From positions 1-41,319 of the forward strand of contig JAYMTF010000280.1 of the NCBI GenBank assembly GCA_036897485.1: a stretch of DNA of 41,319 nucleotides. The letters run 5' to 3'. Below the pieces are notes generated by a model. That model had not been told where the DNA came from. It did no database searches and saw nothing but the letters and a program-made list of their open reading frames with translations. This DNA is from Pelargonium nanum (lineage: Eukaryota > Streptophyta > Magnoliopsida > Geraniales > Geraniaceae). Below are positions 21,501 through 33,664 of the stretch, one piece after another. Position numbers and translations under genes: made by a program. Each line of letters starts with the position of its first letter. Position 1 is the first letter of the stretch.

Positions 21501-24500
21501 AGTGAAACTTCATGGAACTATATTAGTGTGTTGTTGTCAGCATGTAACTTGAAATCATAATTGTTATCTGGAAAGGTAGTCAAGTTTCTTGGACCATCTT
21601 TGCATGCTTATCTTCCTTATCCTAGGTGGCACCTTCTAGACCTAGTATGCTGCTTTCTGGTGTTCAGCTCCTCTCACAGATGCTTTAGTTCTAAATTTCT
21701 AATACTCTTCAAGGTCTTGCTATATGATCATGCCCGTTTGCTGCAGCATGCTTGCTCATCCTCATTAGTAACGATTTTGCAGGCCTCTGTTTGCAAGTAG
21801 CTTACTGAGCACAATACACACTCTACTGGATCAAACACGGCAAGATGAAATAAGAATTATAGGATGTCTTACCCTCTTTGACTTTGTAAATAATCAGGTT
21901 GGTCTAGTTGGGGGTGGTTATTTTGGATGTTCATATCTAGTTATTGAAATGCTGAATTCTCAGCTTCAAGTGTAATTGACTTTGATGCTTAGTGATCTCT
22001 TACTTAATGGCAGCTATGAACATTTGCTATTTAACTAATTTTTCAGAGGGACGGGACTTATATGTTCAACTTAGAAGGCTTTATTCCAAAACTTTGTCAG
22101 TTAGCTCAAGAAGCAGGAGACGATGAAAGGGCAAGACATCTACGTTCTGCTGGCCTGCAAGCCCTTTCTTCAATGGTATTTCTTAATTTCTCTGCAACTG
22201 CTGGAATGATAACAGTATACATTGTATTATATTTTATATGTGAACTCTTGAGGACATTAATTTATTAAATCGAGGTTGGTATCCAATATATAAAAATGCT
22301 TATGGAAATTTGATCATCAATTTTGTAGGTTTGGTTTATGGGCGAACACTCTCATATCTCAGTCGAATTCGATAATGTACGCAGAATTCTGAACTTCTAA
22401 AATCTTGTTAATGGTTCATCTCATTATTATATAGCCTGTTGCCTATATTGATGATGAATGTCAATATTTGTTGGATTGAGTGGCTGGATTTTTTTATTTT
22501 TATTTTTTTTGAAACCATGTGGCTGGATTTCTTAGAACCGAGCTAAGTAAGTAGTTTCCGATTGTTGAATTTCATAATTGGGGCTTCCCATACTAAAAGG
22601 TCAACCTTATTAGTAGGGTTTCACTTGCACCATTATATTTAGCCTTTCAACTTTATATTTATTTATCCAATGTGGGACACATCACCCACTTCAACACCGA
22701 TATTTTAAGTTATTTGGTATTGGATTCGCAAGTCATACTTTAAAAGATACAGCCAAGTGCTTATCTGCTTGCTATTTCCTTTTCAGTAAATTTCCAGGAC
22801 CTTCCTCGAGGTTGGAGAAAATCAATGACTTCTTTCTAGTGAAAACATAACTAAAAATGAAAAGATCAATTTACCCTTTTTTCTATACTCCCTAAGTAAC
22901 ATTTTCATGGTCAGTTTTCTATATAAAATTTAAAATGATGGTATTGTCAGCTAAGAAGGAAGGTCCATAGCATTTTCAGAACATAGAGGGAGGACACTGT
23001 TACTTCCCTGAATCTTGAGGGCTGTCATTGTAATTCACTCAATATTATTTTTTCTCTACAACTCACGTTTTTGCTTATGACAATCAACTCAAATATCTTA
23101 GCTGTCAGCTTCAATTTTACCAATCACTCGGACATGTACATATGCGTTTACATATATATATTTTTGCATCCAAAATAAAGTTAAGGATCTTGGAAAATAG
23201 AGGAAGGATACTTTGAAATGATGATAAGTCTGATACTGAAGACAGCTTAATGCTACCATTTGTGGTCTCAAAAAAACATAACCGATGAAAACAATGTTTC
23301 TGAGAAGAAAACATTAACATAGAAACCATTTATAGGTAGTGTCTGCAGCACTAAACAAAAGCTTGAGGAGTTAAAAGGAAAAGTTTTTAACTCTGATTCT
23401 ACCCACGGATGTATGAAAAAATATATTAAAATGCTTTATACTCCTTATTAGTTTGGTGCTCCTATTGGACTGGTCAAGATTATCATGAAAGAATTTTAAT
23501 TTTTGTTGAAGGGCAAGCCTTGTACACTTCCATTTTCTGTTGTTAAAAACGACTAAAAATCTTCAATTATGAAAAATGTATCAACGACACTTCATTTAAT
23601 CCTCAGGAACTCCATCTCAGCTGGCTGTGTCCTGTGGAATAAGTCTACCATATTTTGCTTTAATCTGTAATGAGTTTAGGTGCACAGTTATACTGGAAAA
23701 GCTTGTTTAAATCAGTGACACGAGGACCATTTCAGTCCCTTGTGACATTTTTTCTTCTTCATTTCAATAGATTGTTACAATGGTTTTGGAAAATTATGGA
23801 GATCCTCGCAAAAATTCAGCAGAATTAAGTGACAAGGAAAGTTCAGAGAACCGGTGGGTGCAAGAAGTGATAAAAAATGAAGATCAAGCATCTTCACCAG
23901 ATGGCAAACTAAGTGTTCCTTCTTGGAGGAACATTGTTAATGAAAAAGGCGAAGTGACTGTGACAGCGTAATCTCTCTTATAACAGAACTCTTGGAGTGC
24001 AATTAATTTATATTCTTTTTGCATTTCTAATGAATATTTACCAAAATACTGTATATTCTATTATTTCAGCTTATTACCTTACAAACATCTAATTCATCTT
24101 TCTTCTCACAGGGAAGAAGCCAAGAACCCTTGCTTTTGGTCCACGGTTTGCCTTCATAATATGGCCAAGCTGGCCAAAGAGGCTACAACAGTACGGCGTG
24201 TTTTGGAATCTTTATTCCGTTACTTTGATAATGGAGATTTATGGTCTCCTGAAAGTGGTTTTGCCTTCCCTGTCCTAAAGGATATGCAGTTTTTGATAGA
24301 GAACTCTGGTACTTAAGAAGTTGTCATTTACCATTTCCGATGTTTTAATCTTATACTTCTTTTATTACCATTAATGTTTTATTTCATTATATAGTATTCA
24401 AGAGGACTTCGATGATGAATTAATCCTACCTTATTCTTTCTTTTCAATCTGCAGGGCAGAATACACACTTTTTGCTGTCAATATTAATCAAGCATCTTGA

Positions 24501-27500
24501 TCATAAAAATGTCCTTAAAAACCCCAGCATGCAACTAGATATTGTTAGGATTGCCACCAACCTTGCTCAACAGGCAAAGGTTGAGGCTTCTATCCCAATT
24601 AATGGTGCAATAAGTGACATTATGAGGCATTTACGGAAGAGCATTCATTTCTCACTTGATGATGCCAATCTGGGTGCTGATGTGATAAAATGGAACAAAA
24701 GACTGCGTGAAGTGGTGGATGAGTGCCTGGTTGAGTTGTCACATAAGGTGGTGCTCATCCTCTATTTTATTCAAGATAGCCTTGCACCAAAAGTTGCAGG
24801 ATTGTTAAAAGTTGAACCATACTATTCTTTGATGCTTGTTTTCATTCTTAGATTGTCTTCCCGTTGCAAATGTTTTAATTTAATATGTATAAGCGAATTT
24901 CTAGTTACACTGATGTTTGTCATTATTAATGGATTGTTTTGGATGGAAAGAACTGATCTGTCAGTCATAAACAGGTTGGAGATGCAGGTCCAATTCTTGA
25001 CATTATGGCTGTGATGTTGGAGAACATCTCAAATGTTACAGTAATAGCTCGAACTACAATTTCTGCTGTATATCGCACCGCACAAATTGTTGCTGCTTTA
25101 CCAAATTTGTCATATCAAAATAAGGCAAGTAGCTCAATTATTGTCCTATTTTCAATAAACTATTACTTGCTTTCTTAGTTATTGCAGAATTTTCATATCT
25201 AATTTTTTGAATATCTAATTTTCTCCCTTAGGCATTCCCTGAGGCTTTATTTCACCAGTTACTCCCAGCTATGGTCCATCCGGACCATGAAACACGAATT
25301 GGAGCTCATCGCATCTTTTCTGTTGTTCTTGTGCCCTCTTCAGTTTGCCCTCGTCTACCCAAAGTTATTATTAATTCAAAGAAAGCCTCAGATCTTGCAC
25401 GGACGCTCTCGAGAACAGTCTCTGCATTTTCTTCTTCAGCTGCCCTTTTTGATAAGATGAAAAAGGGCAAAGCTTCTCCAAAGGAAATGGTTCCAGAGAA
25501 CAAAAATACAATTGTCAATGATGGCGGTAACAATGGGGTGGCGAGAAGATTATTGTCATCGTTAAGTACAAGAAATGGCTCTGTACCTGGGACTACAAAT
25601 CCTGTCAATAATTCAAACAAGGAGCAGGTTAGTTTTAGCTTTGTCTTTGTCACCTCAAATACAGATATCTGCCAGCATCCTTTGTTTCATTGACATCCAG
25701 TCTGTGGACAGTACCAAAGAAGTCATTCACATATTCTTAGAGAATTAGGTTACCTTTTAATTAGACTCTAATATGTAATACCATCTTTGGCTAACAATAA
25801 AATATATGGGTATATATGATGTGACTAGGAGATACTTGTATGAACCTTTCCTAATAGGCTAGGCCCATCCATTTTATATTTTTGCTTCTAATCTGGTAGC
25901 ATTGTCCATTCCTTACCCGACAGTTCATCGTAGTTATTAACTTATATAGTTATATAATGTCAGATTATGTTTTTAACAAGACTTCTAAGTTGATTCTGAC
26001 TTACTTGAACAATTCACCTTAGATACATGTCAATAGGACTAGGTTGGACTGAGGACACAGGCCATTATAAAATTTAGGAAGTCCTATGCATCAGTTGAGA
26101 ACCCAAATTTTGCCAGACTGGGGCTTGCCCTCTGCTTTCTACATGTATGCTTTGTTGGGTATCGGGTAAGAATTGGATCGTGCCATAAGTTACACTCCTG
26201 ATTTCCATCAATGCCCTTACTAATCAGTACTGCATTCATTTATTGGAAGTACTTCATCCGACCAATAAGTAAATGACTGCTTCTACATTTTATCAACTGC
26301 AGGAGGCCCGTTCCCTCAGGCTGAGTAGCCGCCAGATTAGTCTCTTGCTCTCATCCATTTGGGCACAATCAATCTTCCCAGGAAATGTGCCTGAAAACTT
26401 TGAAGCAATTGCTCATACATTCAGCCTAGTATTGCTGTACTCACGAGACAAGGTGATTGATGGGTTGATGTGGCATAACTTTGATCATTGATTTAAAGTT
26501 TTAATTTAGTTGGTTACGCCTTTTATTGCGCATATGTAATGCTTTCTTTTTTCTTTATTGCCAATGCTACATTCTTTTTTCACATGTACTGTTCAGATTT
26601 TTATTGTTTAGTGCCTAATGTGTTTATCATGGATGGTAGATCTTCCTAATCAGAGGAGACTAACACGAAGTCTTTTTTTATTTTATGGGGGAGGGGCGGA
26701 TCTTGCTGGGTTTACTTTTTATACTAGTAAACATGTTTTATCTTCTTCTGAATTATATTCTAAAATATATCATCACCACACAGAAATTTATTCAATTCCA
26801 TTTATTTTTTTAATTTTCATATGCTTGCCTATGTTGAATGATTACCTATAACTTTGTGAACATATTTACTATTTTCCCATCCTTCTTGGTTATATTTGGT
26901 GACAGTTTTGTATTCCCATTTTCAAATTTTGTACTTTTCTGCAGAACTCCAGTAACGAGACTCTAGTTCGAAGTTTCCAGTTAGCATTTTCCTTGCAAAA
27001 CATTTCTCTCACAGCAGGAGGTACGCTTCTGAACTTACGTCACTCTTATGTATTTGGGTTTTAACCTCCTTTTAAACTAGTAGATGGGTTTGTCTGTTCC
27101 ATGCTTGTTCCTATGTCTGTTGAATAGGAATTTTTTGCTGTTGCTATCTGCTATCTAAATTTAGAGAGTTAAACATGATTCAATCTCAATGTTTCAAATT
27201 ATGAGCAGTGCTGAACAAAGGAATAGTGAATACATGACTTCTACTCCTGATATGTTACTACATTTAATGGGGTAATATTCAGAGGGTTTTATGTGATGAG
27301 AAGAGAGCCTAATAAAAAGAAATGCTGGATATAAAACATAGTTCATATACTGGGTTTTAGTTGATTCTTCTGCTATAGAACTCGGATACGAAATCTATAA
27401 AAAGAGTTCACGACAATCAAATTTTCGCATGGTATCAAAGCTGGTTTTATTTTAGCCTAGTAACCGGTCTGCCTTAGCTTCCTTCTTGGTCCACGTGCAG

Positions 27501-29350
27501 GGTCCTTGCATAGTTGGGCCCTCCTCTAGATTTTGGGTTGGGTTGGAGTAAAGTTTGACAACTATATCACCTAGAACTTAACATGAAACCACCCTATGTT
27601 CTCGTAATTGTATTTTTACATGATATGGTCCAGAAAGACACTAAAATAACACAAGCATTAACTTGAGATTATATGCACTTATGCATTCATCTTATGATGA
27701 TACATTTTATCTATCAGTTTAGGCATTACATTTATTAAAAAGTTTGTTATGGATACTTAATGGTAAATTTTTTGTGAAACAAAAACAGAACAAAAGTTGA
27801 CTTTCACTAAGCCCATAGTCCAACTGTTACTGCAGTGCCATTACCACCCTCTCGTCGCAGATCCCTTTATATCTTGGCAAATGCAATGATTCTCTTTTCG
27901 TCAAAAGCATTCAATTTTCCGCCTGTTACTCAGTGTGCCAAAGCTGTACTTACAGATAAAAAGGTATGTGAATTATTTCTGATGAGGTCACATTTACAAT
28001 GTTAATCATGATAACCATATACTGATCTAACCTTGAAGTTATTTGATTGCATGAAGTAGAGATAAAAGCCAGACAGATGATTTCATTTCATGAAACATGT
28101 AAACAGGGTCACTGAATTAAACTTGCTTTATACTTTTCTTGATGTTATTTTGTGCTTCAATCAGGTTGAACCATATCTATTCTTGGTTGAAGAAAGCAAG
28201 TTACGCGCAGTTAAAACTGATCTCACAGTACCTTATGGATCTAAAGAAGATGACAAGTCTGCTTCAAAATGTCTTTCAGAAATACAGATCAAAGATGGCC
28301 AAACCCAAGATTCTATTCTTGCTCATATAGTGAAGAGATTTTTAGATTTGCCAGCGGTTAAGATTTTACCGATATTCTTCAAATTGATTTTTTCATTGAC
28401 TGAAGGAAAAAAGTTGCATACTGTGATGACTGATGAGTATAGTTGCCTCTTTGTGCATGCAGTCTGAAGTATCTACCATCAGGGAGCAGTTGCTCAATGA
28501 GTTCATACCAGATGATGGATGTCCCCTGGGACCCCAGTTCTTCACGGATGATCCCCTTAAAATTTATCAGAATAGTTCGGAAAAGAGTAAACCACACAAG
28601 GAGGTGATTTCATTGTATTATCTCCCGATCTTATTTCTTACGTAACTTCTTGGACCATGCATAACTTGGTTCTCATCTTGCAGGGTGGTCCTCGTGTACC
28701 TTTGGAAGATGATTTCACTGATATAAACGACAGTCAGACAAAAAATAACTCAGAGCTGACCATAGATCTCTCTAACCTTTTGAGTGTCAATCAACTAATA
28801 GAATCAGTATGTTAACCATTCGATGAGCTCTTATTTAGTTCCCGAAGCTGGTTGGGTGAATGATAATTTGAGATGATTATATGCTTCATATATATTTACA
28901 GGTGATGATGGAGGCAGCACAGGAAGCTGGTAGGATCTCTATCTCGTTATCAGCTGATGTGTCGTACAAGGAAATGGCACGTCAGTGTGAGGCTCTACTA
29001 ATGGAAAAGCAACAGATGTTGTCCCATCTGATGAGTACACAACAAAGGCAGGAAAGTTTCATAAACTTCTGTTCCCAAAATGAGGATGAGTTGAAGAAGA
29101 TGGTCTCAATGTCCTCTAAGGTACTTTCAGCTATTTACCTTATATCTATGTTTGGACATAACAAAATAGATATTCACATTGTTCCAATGGATGCATTTAG
29201 GCTGGCTATCCATTCCTCGACCGAAATTCAAGTGCCGGTAATTCCCACATGCCATCTGCGTGTGCAACGGAGTTTCAAAACAATCTCGATTCCTTCGCGC
29301 TACCAGCATCGAGACCATATGATCACTTTTTAAAAGCTGCTGGGTGTTGA
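18576..29350 (+). CDS. EFR3: EFR3 homologue, plasma-membrane anchor of PI4-kinase complex
   Basis: Plant EFR3-type proteins (EFOP/SRL2 family) hold the PI4Kalpha1 complex at the plasma membrane. Nineteen coding exons: 18576-18719, 19888-19962, 20299-20414, 21783-21897, 22047-22175, 22329-22376, 23771-23967, 24112-24308, 24455-24747, 24975-25124, 25232-25627, 26303-26452, 26945-27020, 27836-27963, 28165-28356, 28463-28603, 28684-28806, 28902-29120, 29201-29350. The frame holds throughout, giving 1012 aa, the usual length for the family. Cys15, Cys19 and Cys22 form the N-terminal cluster expected to be palmitoylated. Helical ARM/HEAT-like repeats fill about residues 50-500. A Ser-rich linker (about 525-615) and a Gln/Glu-rich probable coiled coil (about 900-955) follow, then the plant-typical end PYDHFLKAAGC. 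All introns are GT-AG except the tenth, which is GC-AG. Using the last exon rather than reading through the donor at 29121 restores the family C terminus. Confidence 0.93.
25125..25231 (+). other. GC-AG intron in EFR3
   Basis: The exon ends AATAAG and the intron begins GCAAGT, the strong GC-donor consensus AG|GCAAGT. The acceptor is CCCTTAG. Using the GT four bases further along would shift the frame to an early stop (AGC ATT CCC TGA), so the GC donor is needed to give SYQNK-AFPEALF after residue 488. Confidence 0.85.
27290..27540. mobile_element. Possible LTR-retroelement fossil in EFR3 intron 13
   Basis: A sequence resembling the initiator-Met tRNA primer-binding site of plant LTR elements (about 27430-27441) sits in an intron that also carries a TA-rich promoter-like stretch. 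No coding part or paired LTR was found, so this is at most an old, heavily decayed fragment. Boundaries are guesses. Confidence 0.22.
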
Positions 29351-29719
29351 TAATGTATGAGAACTTTGGTGAGTAGAAACAGTAAGGAGGCTTCCCAGAA
29401 ACTCAGCTGGAAAAAAAATGCATATATTGGTTGCTCCTTACATTATTGCTAGGAAATGCATTTTCAAGATTAATTTTTGCTTCTTCCCTTAATCAACCTC
29501 AAAGCCTCTTTCTTTTTACATATCAGAATTAATTAATTTTTACTTAATTTGGATGGAAGTGCTGAAAACGCCTCCCCTGTGTTGTGATGTCTAGTGAAAC
29601 CCAGGAGTGAGCAATTGTATATTTGTGTGTGTCCATTTGAATGTTAATTAATTTCTGATTCCAAGAGTGGTGATTTGTTGCCAAATTAATTCATAATATT
29701 TCTTTTAATTCTATTTACA

Positions 29720-30196
29720 TTTTTTTTTATCAATAAGGAGTACGTTTATTAATATATCCAGAGAGGCAATAATAAAGTACAAAGAACCAAACAAAAAATC
29801 CAGAAGCAAGGTGCCAACCAAAGTAAAAAACATCAAATGGAAAAGCAGCTATAAGAACTAAGCTATAGTCGAGAGCGGAGCATTACGCCATGACACGAGG
29901 GAGATGTCAGTGAGCGAGGAGCCGAGAAAGCATGGCAAAAGAGTGAAACTCAAGCATTGAATACGCAACATTGTGTCTTCAACAGCCGGGAGTTTGTCTT
30001 CAAAAACCAACCCATTTCGGGCCAGCCATATAGCCCATAGAACCACAGAACATAGACTCGGACTGCCGCGAATCAGAGAAGGCCATGCGCAAAGGAGGCT
30101 ATAACACGTATCCGGCAATACCCCCGAACAAGACCACCAACACATAACACCCGTCCAAACCCTGCTCGACCATTCGCAACTCAGCAAAAGATGCTA
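29720..30196 (-). mobile_element. 5'-truncated LINE (L1-type) 3' end
   Basis: The minus-strand open frame 30187-29858 (109 aa) carries the zinc-binding reverse-transcriptase-associated region that ends plant L1 ORF2. It has the spaced Trp/Cys pattern (CEWSSRVWTGVMCWW), a VVLWAIWLARNGLVFEDK motif, and a stop followed by about 130 bases of 3' untranslated sequence. A 9-base poly(A) tail, seen as poly(T) at 29720-29728 on the plus strand, closes it. Only the last 0.5 kb of the element is present. This is typical of incomplete target-primed reverse transcription. No target-site duplication could be found. Confidence 0.75.
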
Positions 30197-30248
30197 ACTT
30201 GAAACAGTTTTGTTTGTTTGAAACCAAACAAACAAAACTGTTTCAAGT
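30197..30248. repeat. Perfect 24-bp inverted repeat (hairpin)
   Basis: Arms 30197-30220 and 30225-30248 are exactly complementary, with a 4-base spacer (AAAC). The left arm starts ACTTGAAACAGTTTTG. It starts at the position where the truncated LINE ends, so it may be a by-product of that insertion. A gene terminator role is unlikely. Confidence 0.9.
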
Positions 30249-30249
30249 A

Positions 30250-31160
30250 CTTGCACATGAATCATAATACTAACTTATTATATGCTTATTTTACTTAGAC
30301 TTTAAAATGGCAAGATAAGAGCGTTAATTTAAAATCTAATCATGTTTATTAAGTTTGAGTCAAATCAAAATTTAAATTCGAAAGTTATTCGAACCAGTTT
30401 TTTAAATAAAATATTTTAAATCTATAATGTTAAACTTTGTATGGACTTCGATATTTATTATTACTACATATAATAACTATGTGCTCATGGTAGATGTGAG
30501 AAGTAATTAAACATGTCATTTAACGTGCATAAATAATTAAATATTCGAACGATTTAAATTGTTATGTTTGACTAGAGGTGTGTAGAAAAAATTGGTTACT
30601 CGTCGATCTGTCAACTCAAACGTTACCTGCATCATAAAAAAATGGCTCCAACTTATACCACTCACTTCACAATCTAGCCCAATCCATCCCAACCCACATG
30701 TCTCATGGGTGGATCGTGAGTTCACTAAGCCCAACCCGCTCGTAACTTGCCCGACTAACTAAAATCCTAAGAAATCCCATTAGATTTGGACCACTTAACT
30801 AGATGTAGACACCTGATTTCGTACTCACTAATAAGTGTTCTCAAAAGTTTTAGTAATGAAACGACTTATTAAAATCATCAATTTGGATTCATAAATCAAA
30901 ATCAAAGCATGATCTTTTTAGAATTTGATTTAATTTCTTGTCATGTCGTTTAATGTACTTTTGTCTTTTCGTCGTATTGTGTTCTATTGTGATTTTACAT
31001 TTTGCCATTGAGAGTCTTTTTAGTAATTGTCCATGTTTAGTATGTTGCTAGTTGAGTTTTGTTTTTTATTTCTCTCTTTTTGGGCTTTCTTGTTTTAAAT
31101 CATACCGTTCTTGTCTTAGGCCAAATTTTGAAACCCAACTGAAGACCAAACCCATTTCAA
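30250..31160. other. AT-rich intergenic DNA
   Basis: No gene, RNA or clear mobile element is recognisable. The segment at 30560-30800 has a mildly coding-like composition on the minus strand but is broken by stops. Confidence 0.45.
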
Positions 31161-31162
31161 TT

Positions 31163-31813
31163 TTATTGGCATTTCAGCCAACCAAACTGAATTGGTTGAA
31201 TTGATCGATTGGTTTGGTCCAATTCCAACTCCTTCCTTCTTCCCTCTCTCCTCCTACCCGTGACCTCCACCTGCAACAGCATCTTTCCATTTTCATGCTT
31301 CACCAACTCTGCAAACAATAATGAACCCTGCACATTTCTGCATCTGTCATCACCTCTCCCAACCCCTTTCAAATTCAAAATTCAAAATTCAAACGTTCAA
31401 ACTTCATCCCCTGTAAATCGAGCACAAGGGGATGAAAAAAAAATTGACAGAGCAACAAACCACCACTGAATTTCAATCCAAAACCTCCAATCCCAACCCA
31501 AAAAGGGACTACCATCACTACAAATCACCTCTTCCGGAGGATCTTCCGCCAGAGCTATTGCACCACTGTGGGGAGGATTAGCAGACGTGCCAGCTGTGGA
31601 TTGGTTTTGGGCACAACTAGCACGTTTGCTAGTCTCCTCAATTGATGCAATATGCTCCTTACAAAGAGAAGGATGAGTATTTTTTGTTCTTTCTGGGTCA
31701 ACATCCTCAAGCAGGTGAACAAGAAAGGACACATATCCTAATATTGCATTCTCGGTCCCATACGGTAGCGAGGCTTCGGAGCTCAGCCCTTCCTCACCAC
31801 CGGGAACCTCCAC
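31163..31813 (-). other. Unrecognised coding-like region, minus strand
   Basis: Two minus-strand frames look protein-like: 31813-31397 (138 aa, starting MEVPGGEEGL and holding GYVSFLVHLLEDVDPERTKN) and 31378-31163 (71 aa, holding GSLLFAELVKHENGKMLLQ). A donor in GAAGAG|GTGATT (exon end 31529) and an acceptor TGTGCAG before GGTTCATTA, inside the second frame, would join them in phase and skip a poor-looking stretch. I do not recognise a family. Plus-strand leader sequence of the downstream gene is an alternative explanation, since a GT donor (GACCAG|GTAATG) ends an open plus-strand stretch at about 31874. It could also be a captured gene fragment. Confidence 0.25.
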
Positions 31814-32589
31814 GCGAAACCACTACGCCAGATCCGGTTTCGTCGTCCTTCTCTGTTTTCACGGTGAAGACCAGGTAATGTCTCTTCCTTTGCTTTATTT
31901 TATTTTGCTAATATTTTAGTTTAATAATAATTGGTAACTGATTGGTTCGGGCCTTGATGTTTTATTTTTGGGTTGATGTGAGTATCATTTGCTGGGCTTT
32001 AAGACTTTGGGTATGGGCTGTTCAAGGGTAAGGGCTAGTTGCAAAAATGAGTTAGCTTTTTTACAGTCACAATGTTAACATGCCTGCTGATTTGTGTGTT
32101 GTTTAGTGTAATTGCTACTCGAGTTTATTATGGGGCAAATGTTTTGAATTTTCTTTGAGGTATCGAGTTCGAACTTTTGTAGGTGTTTTAATATATTAGA
32201 GTTTATTCTTTTCAATAGTGTTGCTAGCACTCTAACATTGATTTCTTTTGTTAATCTTGTTGTTAATCACTTAAGATTAGACTATTTCGTTTTTTAAACC
32301 AAAAACTAAAAAACGATTTCACTTACACTTGTGTTTCAATTCGACTACTTAGACTTTTAAAATTAAAAATTAAAAAAACATTTTCGAACGATCTTGCTGG
32401 GTAGTTGTGGCCTTTCTAATGCTTGGGTCTGCATGGATAATATTATTGATATCTAATTTGATCTTGGTTGCTTTCCATGAAAAAAAAACATTCATTGGTA
32501 TCTAACAAACACCAATTGTGGGTTTTGTAAATAAAAAAATTCTTTTATTTACCTGAAAATTAAATAGGCAGGTAAAACTGAAAAAACAG

Positions 32590-32802
32590 AAAACAACACC
32601 TACATGTAAAATTGTAAATGAAATAAAACGGCAGCGTTAGCTTATCCATATCACGTCTCCTAGAAGAATCTAAAATTATCGATTTCATATCTCTCCTACC
32701 ACTCTTGTCGGTCACTGAAGTGAGCTTATTCATCTTTCCGTGAAGATCTAGGTGACTCTCGATTTTCTGTTTGCTTTCTGGGAAAATTTAGGTTAAACAG
32801 AG
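32590..32802 (+). promoter_or_regulatory. Inferred promoter and leader exon of the DUF1138 gene
   Basis: About 32630-32800 is richer in GC than its surroundings and ends at a good donor, AAACAGAG|GTAACA, with the intron starting at 32803. The next good acceptor, TTGCAG at 35103-35108, opens the exon carrying the start codon. This would make a 2.3 kb leader intron. An alternative leader exon could end at about 31874. The choice is inference from splice sites alone. Confidence 0.35.
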
Positions 32803-32831
32803 GTAACAATATTCAACTGTTCTTCGTTTCT

Positions 32832-33037
32832 GCTACCAAATGGAGCTAAAGCACGTCTAGTGCTTTTTCTCCGTCGCTTGACTTGGGAGCGGTGGTGTAA
32901 AAGACCACTTTTTTGTGCACTGCGTTTGCAGTGAGTTAGGCTAGGGACGTAAGTCCTGAAAATCATCTGCAGGGTTCATAACACCCTCTCTTAAGCCATC
33001 GCAACTGGGTTTGCCGCCACCCAGTGTATCAGAAAAA
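32832..33037 (+). mobile_element. SINE-like retroposon with 17-bp target duplication
   Basis: A 206-base insert ending in seven A's is flanked by identical 17-base direct repeats (AACTGTTCTTCGTTTCT at 32815-32831 and 33038-33054). That is the mark of LINE-driven retroposition. It is non-coding and SINE-sized. A rough B-box-like word (GGTTCATAACACC, about 32972) is present, but the Pol III boxes are weak. The two flanks are still identical, so insertion is fairly recent. Confidence 0.82.
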
Positions 33038-33375
33038 AACTGTTCTTCGTTTCTAGATATTGTAATACTGGAAAATTTTCATGAATTCGCATGTTTTAGT
33101 TAAAATGGTAATTTTGAGCTGAGAATTTGTGAAAGTGAAAATTTAAAAACTTTTTCGTTGTCTATCCATGGTTTCCTTAATTCTGCTGATATGTTTCGTT
33201 TTAAACGATTAAAGAGGTGATTATTGCTGGATCTAGAAATTAGTGAATGAAAGTTGGTATTTTAGATGCTTTTGCCTTTAAGTTACTCTATTTAAAGAAT
33301 ATATGTATGACATTTATTATTGAGATTGAAAGTTCATATGCCATGTGTCAAATGATATTATGCATGAATATATTA

Positions 33376-33664
33376 CCCTACAAGAAAAACCGTGTTTAGC
33401 TACGGAATTACCCACGGTTGACTTGTCACAGCTGACACGGGACCGTCGTAAATTGAAGGTAACGTTAACGCCATTTCTTTTTCCACAAAAAATCAGTTAC
33501 GGGAAACCCACCGCCGAATACCCGTCACAACTAAAAAATCAACTTGCGACGGATGCTCGTCGCAAATGTCGATTAGTTACGAGACGTTGTTTCAAGAATT
33601 GCAGTCTTTTAGGGTTTACGGCATGCGACGGACACCCCGTCGCAGATCCGTCGCTGGTGCTAAA
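33376..33664 (+). mobile_element. CACTA-type left end fragment
   Basis: The start CCCTACAAGAAAAACCGTG matches the CACTA terminus apart from the second base. It is followed by a dense set of subterminal CGTCGCA / TGCGACGG words in both orientations up to about 33650, as in CACTA elements. No matching right end (CTTGTAGTG) occurs before 35108. It is therefore truncated, or interrupted by the adjoining inverted repeat. Confidence 0.5.

Noticed and set aside
22480-22740. Possible LTR-type fragment in EFR3 intron 6
   Set aside because: Only a short word resembling a common LTR promoter motif is present, with no paired repeat or coding part.
29121-29333. Read-through of the eighteenth EFR3 exon as the C terminus
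   Set aside because: A good donor at 29121 and acceptor before 29201 give the family-typical end PYDHFLKAAGC; the read-through tail is unlike EFR3 proteins.
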